DNA of 6,135 nt, taken from positions 1 through 6,135 of the forward strand of contig NZ_SUTK01000069.1 of the NCBI RefSeq assembly GCF_015062905.1, in the 5' to 3' direction. The position numbers and the translations under genes are program-made. The DNA comes from Methanobrevibacter thaueri (GTDB taxonomy: Archaea > Methanobacteriota > Methanobacteria > Methanobacteriales > Methanobacteriaceae). This document shows, piece after piece, positions 1 to 4,533 of the stretch; positions within the stretch are counted from its first letter, which is position 1, and each line of letters opens with the position of its first letter. The notes below the pieces were generated by a model. It saw nothing but the letters and a program-made list of their open reading frames with translations, was not told the DNA's origin and searched no databases.

Positions 1-50
1 CACCATCCCGCTACATACCTATGAATGATGTTTACGGAGGGCTGACTTGA
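1..50 (+). CDS. 3' end of an unidentified upstream gene (partial)
   Basis: The frame whose first full codon is at position 3 reads PSRYIPMNDVYGGLT and stops at TGA 48-50. That stop overlaps the TTG start of the next gene (TTGA, 47-50), and the next gene's ribosome binding site lies inside this frame. This arrangement is typical of translationally coupled archaeal genes and is the main reason to call it coding. Sixteen stop-free codons prove nothing on their own, and the tail matches no family I recognise. The rest of the gene lies before the window. Confidence 0.45.
   Translation, partial: PSRYIPMNDVYGGLT
36..41 (+). promoter_or_regulatory. Ribosome binding site GGAGGG deciding a TTG start
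   Basis: GGAGGG sits five bases before TTG 47-49 and matches the archaeal 16S anti-Shine-Dalgarno sequence. The frame is closed by a stop at 26-28, and its first internal ATG (155) would remove the first helices of the winged-helix domain. TTG is therefore the best-supported start. Confidence 0.65.
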
Positions 51-328
51 ACCCTCCTTCCTCCCTATTATTTTACGCACAGCCAATTGAAATCCAACGT
101 ATATTTGAGACAAAAACATTCGTTTTATACGTAATCAGGATCATTGCAACTTCAATGAAAACACCAACTGAAATAGTTGAAGAGATGGATGCACGATTCA
201 GTCTTGTTTCAAGGATACTTGGAGATTTAAAAGATAAAGAAATACTTGTTTGCGTTAATGAAGAAGATGAAACCGGAAGACTCTACAAACTGACCGAAAT
301 CGGTTTAAAAATTCACAATAACTTATAA
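47..328 (+). CDS. Small winged helix-turn-helix transcriptional regulator
   Basis: A 93-residue protein that is almost entirely one winged-helix DNA-binding domain of the ArsR/MarR-like archaeal type. Helices 1-2 run at about residues 22-36. The helix-turn-helix follows at about 39-64 (KTPTEIVEEMD, then the recognition helix FSLVSRILGDLKDKEIL). The beta wing is at about 67-83, ending in GRLYKLTEIG, the usual end of this fold. No ligand-binding or metal-binding (Cys/His cluster) domain is present, so what it senses cannot be told. It starts with TTG, supported by GGAGGG at 36-41, and overlaps the upstream stop, implying an operon with the preceding gene. The first 20 or so residues are not conserved-looking. 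The fold is confident; the DNA target is unknown. Inverted repeats at 624-641, 2577-2594 and 2611-2628 are possible sites for some regulator, but nothing links them to this protein. Confidence 0.85.
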   Translation: MNPPSSLLFYAQPIEIQRIFETKTFVLYVIRIIATSMKTPTEIVEEMDARFSLVSRILGDLKDKEILVCVNEEDETGRLYKLTEIGLKIHNNL

Positions 329-357
329 CACCAATTTTCAATAGCTTAAGCCATAAC

Positions 358-368
358 ACTATTTTTTG
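358..368 (+). terminator. Probable oligo-T terminator after the winged-helix gene
   Basis: A run of six T (362-367) in ACTATTTTTTG lies about 34 bases after the stop codon. Archaeal RNA polymerase can terminate on oligo-T without a hairpin, and no convincing stem precedes it. Confidence 0.4.
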
Positions 369-395
369 CCTTGTTATTAAAAATGGGTAAACATT

Positions 396-412
396 AACAA
401 AGTATTATATAA
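396..412 (+). promoter_or_regulatory. Promoter-like BRE/TATA with no clear gene downstream
   Basis: ACAAAG followed by TATTATATAA (403-412) resembles an archaeal BRE plus TATA box and would start RNA near 430-437. No open frame follows until 693, so it would give a leader of about 260 bases or a small RNA. The same bases read on the minus strand give TTTATATAAT, so the direction is uncertain. Confidence 0.3.
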
Positions 413-614
413 ACCGATTGCCATTAGAAAACAATAACTGAAGTTTTTGTTTTGATTTAAATTGATGGGATTGACATTAACGGAGAAGTTTTCAGTTTTG
501 GGTTTTTGATTTTGCACTTGGATATATATGAAAGCGTTCTAGAAATTAGGTTTTGAATTGGTGATGGGGGTGTTAAAGTTTAAAACTAAATAAATTCCTT
601 TATTTCACTTAAAT

Positions 615-641
615 TAAAGTTATTATATATGTACATATATA
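615..641 (+). promoter_or_regulatory. TATA region of the small cytosolic protein gene, overlapped by an 18-bp palindrome
   Basis: TAAAG followed by TTATTATATATG (620-631) is the likely BRE/TATA of the gene starting at 693. A perfect palindrome, TATATATGTACATATATA (624-641), covers its downstream half. A protein bound there would block TBP, so a repressor operator is possible. Palindromes arise easily in such AT-rich sequence, but the GTAC centre is not simple AT alternation. Confidence 0.4.
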
Positions 642-692
642 TCCTTTGATAAAATTTCGATATTAAGGATAAAAATAGTTAAAGGTGATATT

Positions 693-959
693 ATGGGTTT
701 ATTTGATTTTTTTAAGCCGAGTAAAGAAAAAGTATTGAAAGAAAGTGTGGATGAAATTGTAAGGATATATAGCCGTAACCCTGGTGGTTTTATAATGCGT
801 TCTCCTGAGTCTCAACCTTTACGTAATATTGGACAGAAATTATATGATGCTGGAGGGATGGGTCTTATGCTTAAAGCACATAGGATGGCTACAATGAGAG
901 GAGTTAATGGTAGAAATCTTGAAGCATGTTGGGATGGCGTTGGTGAATGGGCAGGATAA
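693..959 (+). CDS. Small cytosolic protein of unknown function (MGLFDFF... start)
   Basis: An 88-residue protein with a near-ideal archaeal ribosome binding site, GGTGAT at 684-689, three bases before the ATG. It has no signal peptide or membrane segment. It opens with MGLFDFFKPSKEK, an amphipathic start common in small cytosolic proteins. A charged helix follows (residues 11-28, ending IVRIYSRNP), then a Gly/Met-rich segment (54-70, AGGMGLMLKAHRMATMRG), and a compact end with two Trp, LEACWDGVGEWAG (76-88). The ending looks like a conserved motif rather than random sequence, and Arg74, Trp80, Asp81 and Trp86 are likely core residues. I cannot assign a family or activity. It has its own promoter and lies upstream of a decayed secreted-protein fragment. 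Its GLFDF start also follows the signal peptide cleavage point of the two secreted proteins downstream, probably by chance. Confidence 0.8.
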   Translation: MGLFDFFKPSKEKVLKESVDEIVRIYSRNPGGFIMRSPESQPLRNIGQKLYDAGGMGLMLKAHRMATMRGVNGRNLEACWDGVGEWAG

Positions 960-973
960 ATTCCATAATTTAA

Positions 974-1168
974 ATTTATAAATATATTTATGTACAAATC
1001 AAAGGGGAAAACGAAAATGATGATTCAATGACATTAAATGGTGTTAATGGATATCTGCATCACTTTGAGAAAAGTGGTAATTATTTTTTCTATTATGCAA
1101 AAGACAACAAGTCTGTTGGAATTTTAACAAACAATAAAGACATAATTGGAGACTTTATTATTTCTTAG
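974..1168 (+). pseudogene. Remnant of a secreted-protein gene (C-terminal part only)
   Basis: This frame is open from 974 to TAG 1166-1168. From ATG 1028 it encodes 46 residues beginning MTLNGVNGYLHHFEKSGNYF and ending DIIGDFIIS. The end resembles the tail of the intact protein at 1783-2325: GYLHHF...YAKDNKSVGILTNNKDI lines up with GDLHIF...CKESNNKLIVLTDTNMNL, with shared LH-x-F, Lys/Asn and ILT/VLT positions. The part before 1028 (IYKYIYVQIKGENEN) is AT-rich and has no signal peptide, so the gene seems to have lost its 5' two thirds. A weak ribosome-binding-like GATGAT (1019-1024) lies three bases before ATG 1028, so translation of a 46-residue peptide cannot be excluded. The paralogy is judged by eye. 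Confidence 0.55.
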
Positions 1169-1224
1169 GAAAAGTCAATCAAATTCATGTATTAAAAAAT
1201 TTTTTATATTAAGGATGGTGAAAA

Positions 1225-1752
1225 ATGAATATTAGAAAGATTTTAGTCATTTTTTTAGCTTTAATAATGACTGTTTCATTAGTAAGTGCTGTTAATGCTG
1301 GACTTTTCGATTTTTCAGGAAATGATTCTGGAATAATTGATGGTAATATCCAATCTTCCTCATATGATTTCAGGGTTGTTCCATCAACCGAAGTAACCAC
1401 AGGAAATCATGAAGATTTGGCATATTTCGATTGTGATATTAAAATTGAATTAAATGCTTCAGAAGATCAATTGAATAAACTTCAAAATGCAATTGATGAA
1501 AATAAAACCATTGATATTGCTGTTGTTCCTGAAGATACATCGATTATTTCAGATGTAAGTTCAAACAATGATAATATAAGTATTAATGATCTTTTTAGTG
1601 AGTTGAGTTTGGAAAACAATGTTTTAAATGTACATGTTAAAAATCAACCAGCAAATAAGTTTAACAATGCTGTTTCAGATTCAAGTAAAGGTTCAATTAC
1701 TTCTGGAAAACTGATAATCAGCGAAGAAAACTTCGAGATTAACTTTAGTTAA
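1225..1752 (+). CDS. Secreted protein of unknown function, paralog 1
   Basis: A 175-residue exported protein. Residues 1-25 form a classical Sec signal peptide: MNIRK, a hydrophobic core, then SAVNA with cleavage expected after Ala25. The mature protein begins GLFDF and is acidic, rich in Asn and Ser, and has a single Cys (in DCDIKIELN). It has potential N-glycosylation sites at NAS, NKT and NIS, and alternating beta-like segments (YDFRVVP, DIKIEL, IDIAVVP, NVLNVHV, GKLIISEENFEINF). No catalytic motif or membrane anchor is visible, so it is probably released or loosely held at the surface. GGTG (1217-1220) lies four bases before the ATG. The next gene starts 30 bases after its stop with the same ribosome-binding-site spacing and a nearly identical signal peptide, so the two are probably a duplicated pair transcribed together. 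The function is unknown. Confidence 0.85.
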   Translation: MNIRKILVIFLALIMTVSLVSAVNAGLFDFSGNDSGIIDGNIQSSSYDFRVVPSTEVTTGNHEDLAYFDCDIKIELNASEDQLNKLQNAIDENKTIDIAVVPEDTSIISDVSSNNDNISINDLFSELSLENNVLNVHVKNQPANKFNNAVSDSSKGSITSGKLIISEENFEINFS

Positions 1753-1782
1753 ATTAAATGTCAGTAATATATGGGGGGAAAA

Positions 1783-2325
1783 ATGAATATTAAAAAAATT
1801 TTGGTAACTTCATTGGCTTTAACAATGATTGTCCTATCAATGAGTGCTGTTAATGCAGGATTCTTCGATTTTTTATCTGATGTGCCTGAACTTTCTGAAC
1901 AAGATTTTGAAAATTTTACAATGAAAGTTCCAGTAGATTCAACATTCAAAGAATCCAGTTCAATGAATAGGTATGATGGCGATGACAGTGAAAATGCAAT
2001 GAACTTCCTGTCTGATGATAGTCCTGAAGGATCACATCCTTCTTGGAGCGATGGAAATATTTCAATTCATTATTTTGATTATAAAGACGACGGATTTTCT
2101 GATTACAGGGAGGTGTTAAGTGCTCAAATTAATTCTATTGCTGAAATTTGCATTCCTGAAAATGAAAGACAAGAGGGAGACTTACATATTTTTACAGCAC
2201 ACCCAAATGATCATGATGTGTATGTAGTATGTAAAGAATCAAATAACAAATTGATTGTTCTAACAGACACCAATATGAATTTGGATTTGTTAAAAGAAAT
2301 GGGAAATTCGGTAAAATTTAAATGA
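1783..2325 (+). CDS. Secreted protein of unknown function, paralog 2
   Basis: A 180-residue exported protein. ATG 1783 is chosen over the in-frame ATG at 1771 because it aligns with the start of the preceding paralog (MNIRKILV / MNIKKILV) and because GGGGGG (1773-1778), which would be inside the longer reading, is the ribosome binding site at the same four-base spacing. The signal peptide spans residues 1-25 (SAVNA, then GFFDF). The mature part has a phrase typical of methanogen surface proteins, FENFTMKVPVDSTFKES, then a very acidic Asp/Ser stretch, then a C-terminal module containing ISIHYFDYKDDGFSDYREVL and DVYVVCKESNNKLIVLTDT. Only the signal peptides and GxFDF junctions of the two paralogs align clearly; the mature parts have diverged or were swapped. 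Its tail resembles the gene fragment at 974-1168. It has no membrane anchor and no recognised enzyme motif. Confidence 0.85.
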   Translation: MNIKKILVTSLALTMIVLSMSAVNAGFFDFLSDVPELSEQDFENFTMKVPVDSTFKESSSMNRYDGDDSENAMNFLSDDSPEGSHPSWSDGNISIHYFDYKDDGFSDYREVLSAQINSIAEICIPENERQEGDLHIFTAHPNDHDVYVVCKESNNKLIVLTDTNMNLDLLKEMGNSVKFK

Positions 2326-2420
2326 AAACAATTTGAGAAAAGAATATTTTAACAACCGATTTAAAAAATGTGGGGTAGTTCAAATTAAAACAACTTAGGG
2401 ATAGATATTCATGTTGCAAA

Positions 2421-2472
2421 CAATGTTAATTTTGAGGACAACATTGAATAATTATCCTCTTCTTTTTTTATT
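2421..2472 (+). terminator. Possible RNA pseudoknot followed by a T-run (terminator)
   Basis: CAATGTT (2421-2427) can pair with AACATTG (2440-2446), and GAGGA (2434-2438) with TCCTC (2455-2459). The two stems interlock in H-type pseudoknot order with loops of 6, 1 and 8 bases, and CTTCTTTTTTTATT follows (2459-2472). A competing hairpin, ATTCATGTTG (2407-2416) with CAACATTGAAT (2439-2449), has one bulged base. The T-run alone would serve as the terminator of the secreted-protein operon. The fold is a by-eye prediction. Confidence 0.4.
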
Positions 2473-2576
2473 ATTAACAATTAGTGTTCATCCTTTTGAA
2501 TAATTTCTGCAAAAATATTCAATGAAAATGAATTATTTTTTAAAAATTAATCTTAAATAACTTATTTCATAATTTA

Positions 2577-2594
2577 AACTGATAATAATCAGTT
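2577..2594. repeat. 18-bp inverted repeat, distal operator candidate
   Basis: AACTGAT-AATA-ATCAGTT is a perfect 7-bp inverted repeat with a 4-base spacer. Its centre is 34 bp upstream of the centre of the second inverted repeat and about 57 bp upstream of the TATA box of the gene at 2714. It is nested in a further pair, ACTTAT (2560-2565) and ATAAGT (2595-2600). It has the form of a dimeric regulator site. Confidence 0.45.
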
Positions 2595-2610
2595 ATAAGT
2601 AATTTTAAGA

Positions 2611-2628
2611 TGCAAGTGAGCACTTGCA
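2611..2628. repeat. 18-bp inverted repeat next to the BRE, operator candidate
   Basis: TGCAAGTG-AG-CACTTGCA is a perfect 8-bp inverted repeat with a 2-base spacer. It is GC-richer than its surroundings and ends two bases before the BRE (2631). Sites just upstream of BRE/TATA in archaea typically bind activators that help recruit TBP/TFB, though a repressor is also possible. The arms differ from those of the 2577-2594 repeat, so two different proteins may be involved. Confidence 0.6.
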
Positions 2629-2630
2629 GT

Positions 2631-2647
2631 CGAAAACCTTTATATAT
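2631..2647 (+). promoter_or_regulatory. Strong archaeal promoter of the GD-x-x-H peptide gene
   Basis: CGAAAACC (BRE, 2631-2638) is followed by TTTATATAT (TATA box, 2639-2647), close to the methanogen consensus. Transcription should start near 2667-2672, giving a 5' leader of about 45 bases with GGGG (2701-2704) nine bases before the ATG. This is the best promoter in the window. Confidence 0.75.
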
Positions 2648-2713
2648 GGGCCTCTTTAAACTATAAAGTAGAGTTTGTAAAAAACTTAAAAAAATTAAAA
2701 GGGGCAAGTTAAA

Positions 2714-2938
2714 ATGAACAAAGCAATATTGATTCAAGGCTTAATATTTGTATTGGTTGTTTCAATCGCATTTGCAGGAGTCTATGCAGGAGAAGCCGGA
2801 GACGCCCCACACCATGACACAACCGAGAAGGTAGACGGATTGTATGTTAGTGGATCAGGTGACGTGAGTCATGTGCCGGGATACTCCAATTCATTTGGCG
2901 ATGCCCCTCACATTGAAAGCGCAGCACCAAACATTTAA
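2714..2938 (+). CDS. Small secreted acidic peptide with three GD-x-x-H motifs
   Basis: A 74-residue precursor that I do not recognise. Residues 1-25 form a signal peptide (MNKA, a hydrophobic core LIFVLVVSIAFAG, then VYA with cleavage expected after Ala25). If it is not cleaved, the segment would act as an N-terminal membrane anchor. The 49-residue remainder has eight acidic residues, one Lys, four His and no Cys. It contains three similar motifs: GDAPHH (29-34), GDVSHV (49-54) and GDAPHI (62-67), with a Tyr/Ser/Gly linker between. The regular Asp/His spacing could suit metal or cation binding, but this is inference. It has its own strong promoter with inverted repeats just upstream, and its codons look GC-richer than those of its neighbours, consistent with high expression. 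It ends 27 bases before the convergent ATPase gene. Alternatives are a small wall-associated structural peptide or a secreted effector. Confidence 0.75.
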   Translation: MNKAILIQGLIFVLVVSIAFAGVYAGEAGDAPHHDTTEKVDGLYVSGSGDVSHVPGYSNSFGDAPHIESAAPNI

Positions 2939-2965
2939 ACTTGAATATATTTACAGGCGATACTA

Positions 2966-4201
2966 TTATACTTCATCCCCGCATAGAAAATCAATTATGT
3001 TAATATGTTTAACACCCTCTTTTGAAAAGTCATGATTTTCAGTTGTTATCAATATTGATTCAAATTTATCAGAAATTCTCAATAATGGTGTGATTTCACG
3101 ATTTAGTGTCTTTTCACTTGTTAACCTATAAGAAACTTGAATATACTTGTATTTACCTGATTTCTCACATACAAAGTCCACTTCAGTATTGTCGGGATGT
3201 CTCCCGATATTGATTTTGTATCCTCTTCTCAAAAGCTCCACATAAACAATGTTTTCAAGAATTTTAGTAACCTTCAACATGTTGTCTTCTATTAGTGCAT
3301 GGTGAAATCCATGATCTGTCAAGTAGTACTTTCCAAGTATTTTCATTTCTTTTCTTCCTTTAAGCTCAAAGCATTTACATTTGGAAATGAAAAATGACTG
3401 GTTTAAATATTGATTGTATTTAAGCAATGTGTCCTGAGAAGTATAGATGTTATTGCTTTTCAAGTAGTTCTTTATGCTTTTGGATGAAAATATTTCACCA
3501 GTACTGCTAATCATATATCTTACAAAGCGTTGCAGCAAGTCAATGTTGTTTATCTTAAATCGAGAAACCACATCTTCAAATAATATGGAATTATAAATGT
3601 CTTTCAGGGCCAATTTTTTAAATTCATCACTGCCCAGTGACAGTATACCTGGCATGCCTCCAAAGTTAAAGTAATCATCATACAGCTCACTTATTGTGTC
3701 TTTTGTTAATTCCATTCCCTCTATTTCATTTTTATACTGCAGGAATTCCTTGAATGAGAATGGATAAACATTGATTGTGAGATATCTTCCGGTCAAGAGT
3801 GTTGCAAGTTCACCGGACAACAATTTTGAATTTGAACCTGTGATATAAATGTCTGAATCGATTGAAACCCTATAACTGTTGATGGATTTTTCCCATCCTT
3901 TAACCTGTTGGATCTCATCAAAAAACAGATATACTTTTCCCTCAAGATTATCTGTTTTGCTGTAAACAACTTCATCTAATTGTTCGCAACTATCTATATG
4001 AGCATATTCTCGTGATTCAAAGGAAATGAATATTATATTTTCTTCTTTTACTCCCATTGATTTGATTTCATCAATAATATTATACATTAAACTAGTCTTA
4101 CCAGACCTTCTAATTCCAATGTATACCTTAACAAAATCAGAGTTAACATAATCCTTTAAGTTATCAACATAATCGTAACGTTTGATTAATTTATTCATCA
4201 T
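2966..4201 (-). CDS. AAA_14/DUF4143-type ATPase with nuclease-like C-terminus
   Basis: A 411-residue protein of the archaeal ATPase family in which an AAA_14 domain precedes DUF4143. Visible motifs are Walker A GIRRSGKT (29-36), Walker B YLFFDE (91-96) followed by IQQVKGWE, sensor ITGSNS (120-125), and LLTGRY (135-140), then YPFSFKEFL (146-154). The middle (about 200-300) is helical. The C-terminus has the PD-(D/E)XK-like pattern LENIVYVELLRRGYKI (315-330), TEVDFV (339-344) and YIQVSYR (353-359). Gln355 and Ser357 stand where active nucleases have Glu and Lys, so cleavage activity is doubtful, as is common in this family. Length and motifs are complete, so ATP hydrolysis is likely, but the cellular role of the family is poorly known. 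Translation starts at the first of two adjacent ATGs, six bases after GGGGTGA. It is a lone gene, convergent with the secreted peptide gene. Confidence 0.92.
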   Translation of the reverse strand: MMNKLIKRYDYVDNLKDYVNSDFVKVYIGIRRSGKTSLMYNIIDEIKSMGVKEENIIFISFESREYAHIDSCEQLDEVVYSKTDNLEGKVYLFFDEIQQVKGWEKSINSYRVSIDSDIYITGSNSKLLSGELATLLTGRYLTINVYPFSFKEFLQYKNEIEGMELTKDTISELYDDYFNFGGMPGILSLGSDEFKKLALKDIYNSILFEDVVSRFKINNIDLLQRFVRYMISSTGEIFSSKSIKNYLKSNNIYTSQDTLLKYNQYLNQSFFISKCKCFELKGRKEMKILGKYYLTDHGFHHALIEDNMLKVTKILENIVYVELLRRGYKINIGRHPDNTEVDFVCEKSGKYKYIQVSYRLTSEKTLNREITPLLRISDKFESILITTENHDFSKEGVKHINIIDFLCGDEV

Positions 4202-4207
4202 GAAATT

Positions 4208-4247
4208 TCACCCCTTTATATTTTAATAAAAAATACATTTTATAAAA
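4208..4247 (-). promoter_or_regulatory. Promoter and ribosome binding site of the ATPase gene
   Basis: On the minus strand, TTTTATAAAA (4238-4247) is a plausible TATA box lying in the copy of the 40-bp repeat nearest the gene. It would start RNA near 4216-4220, leaving a leader of about 15-20 bases that carries GGGGTGA (4208-4214) six bases before the ATG. A second TATA-like sequence, AATATAAA, lies close to the expected start. Confidence 0.5.
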
Positions 4248-4338
4248 GAAAATTTTTAAAATATATAAAAAAATTCTTCCTATAAAAGAAAAATTTTCAT
4301 AAATTAAAAAAAATTCCTCCTATAAAAGAAAAATTATC
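4231..4338. repeat. 40-bp tandem repeat upstream of the ATPase
   Basis: TATAAAAGAA recurs at 4241, 4281 and 4321, exactly 40 bp apart. The units 4241-4280 and 4281-4320 agree at about 33 of 40 positions, including the shared end AAATTC(T/C)TCC. The third copy holds for about 15 bases and then decays. On the minus strand, the two upstream copies read GGA(A/G)GAATT before a T-rich stretch and TTTCTTTTATA, so each unit carries a TATA-like element. There is no spacer diversity, so this is not a CRISPR array. Confidence 0.7.
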
Positions 4339-4355
4339 TAATTATATATTAATAG

Positions 4356-4475
4356 AAAAAGACATATAATACTTTCGCCAATTCTGCACTTAGCTTACAA
4401 GATACAACTGATATTTATACACATATTGATTTGACTTTAAAAACTAAAAAAAAAGGAGTACCTATTAAAAAATGA
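4356..4475 (+). pseudogene. C-terminal remnant of a tyrosine recombinase (integrase)
   Basis: An open frame from the stop at 4353-4355 to TGA 4473-4475 has no start codon and ends LQDTTDIYTHIDLTLKTKKK and GVPIKK. The core TTDIYTHIDLTLKTK matches the end of tyrosine recombinases, where TT-x-I-Y-T-H contains the catalytic Tyr and is followed by a D/L-rich helix. The preceding residues (TYNTFANSALS) lack the H-x-x-R and LGH motifs expected upstream, so the rest of the enzyme is gone or scrambled. It lies in the opposite direction to both neighbours. The assignment rests on a short motif read by eye. Confidence 0.55.
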
Positions 4476-4490
4476 TTAAATGAAAAATGC

Positions 4491-4526
4491 AAAAAAAGAA
4501 AAAAGTGCAGATGCAATTGCATCCAC
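4491..4526 (-). terminator. Hairpin plus T-run terminator of the adhesin gene
   Basis: On the minus strand, eight bases after the adhesin stop codon, GTG-GATGCAATTGCATC-TGCAC can fold. GATGC pairs with GCATC around an AATT loop (perfect palindrome 4510-4523), extended by GTG/CAC with two bulged bases. TTTTTTCTTTTTTT follows (4491-4504). This is the clearest terminator in the window. Confidence 0.7.
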
Positions 4527-4533
4527 ATTAGAT

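Larger units (their letters stand above)
329..692. other. AT-rich intergenic region without a recognisable gene
   Basis: These 364 bases contain a T-run terminator near 362, a promoter-like element at 403-412, a second TATA-like stretch near 519-528 (GGATATATATG), and the promoter plus ribosome binding site of the next gene at 616-689. The longest start-to-stop frames seen are trivial, for example 14 codons at 465-509 with no ribosome binding site. I see no tRNA or other structured RNA. Confidence 0.6.
2326..2713. other. Non-coding region with paired inverted repeats, possible pseudoknot and promoter
   Basis: These 388 bases lie between the secreted-protein pair and the small peptide gene. 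The first part (2326-2460) includes a short frame, 2389-2451, reading NNLGIDIHVANNVNFEDNIE and then a stop, which may be a relic of a secreted-protein gene. A possible folded RNA with a T-run follows (2421-2472). The second half holds two inverted repeats and the BRE/TATA of the gene at 2714, listed separately. A 30-codon hydrophobic frame at 2411-2503 lacks a good ribosome binding site and is not called. Confidence 0.6.

Noticed and set aside
465..509. 14-codon frame in the first intergenic region
   Set aside because: It is too short and has no ribosome binding site.
812..997. Minus-strand open frame opposite the 88-residue protein gene
   Set aside because: It is a shadow of the gene at 693-959, which has the better ribosome binding site and protein-like composition.
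1209..1400. Minus-strand frame opposite the first secreted protein
   Set aside because: It is antisense to a signal peptide coding region and has no ribosome binding site; the similar frame at 1761-1949 arises from the same paralogous sequence.
1771..1773. ATG 1771 as the start of the second secreted protein
   Set aside because: It would put the ribosome binding site inside the gene and add MGGK before the conserved MNIKK; the paralog supports ATG 1783.
2411..2503. 30-codon hydrophobic frame (MLQTMLILRTTLNNY...)
   Set aside because: The only upstream purine run (GGG at 2398-2400) is ten bases away, and the frame covers the T-run and stem region; its hydrophobicity follows from T-rich sequence.
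3793..3975. Second minus-strand frame inside the ATPase gene
   Set aside because: It is out of frame with a complete, motif-bearing ATPase and has no independent evidence.
2714..4201. Toxin-antitoxin or defence pair made of the small peptide and the ATPase
   Set aside because: The genes are convergent with separate promoters, the peptide is exported, and no motif links the two.
4231..4338. CRISPR array
   Set aside because: The 40-bp units are contiguous AT-rich repeats with no unique spacers and no cas genes nearby.
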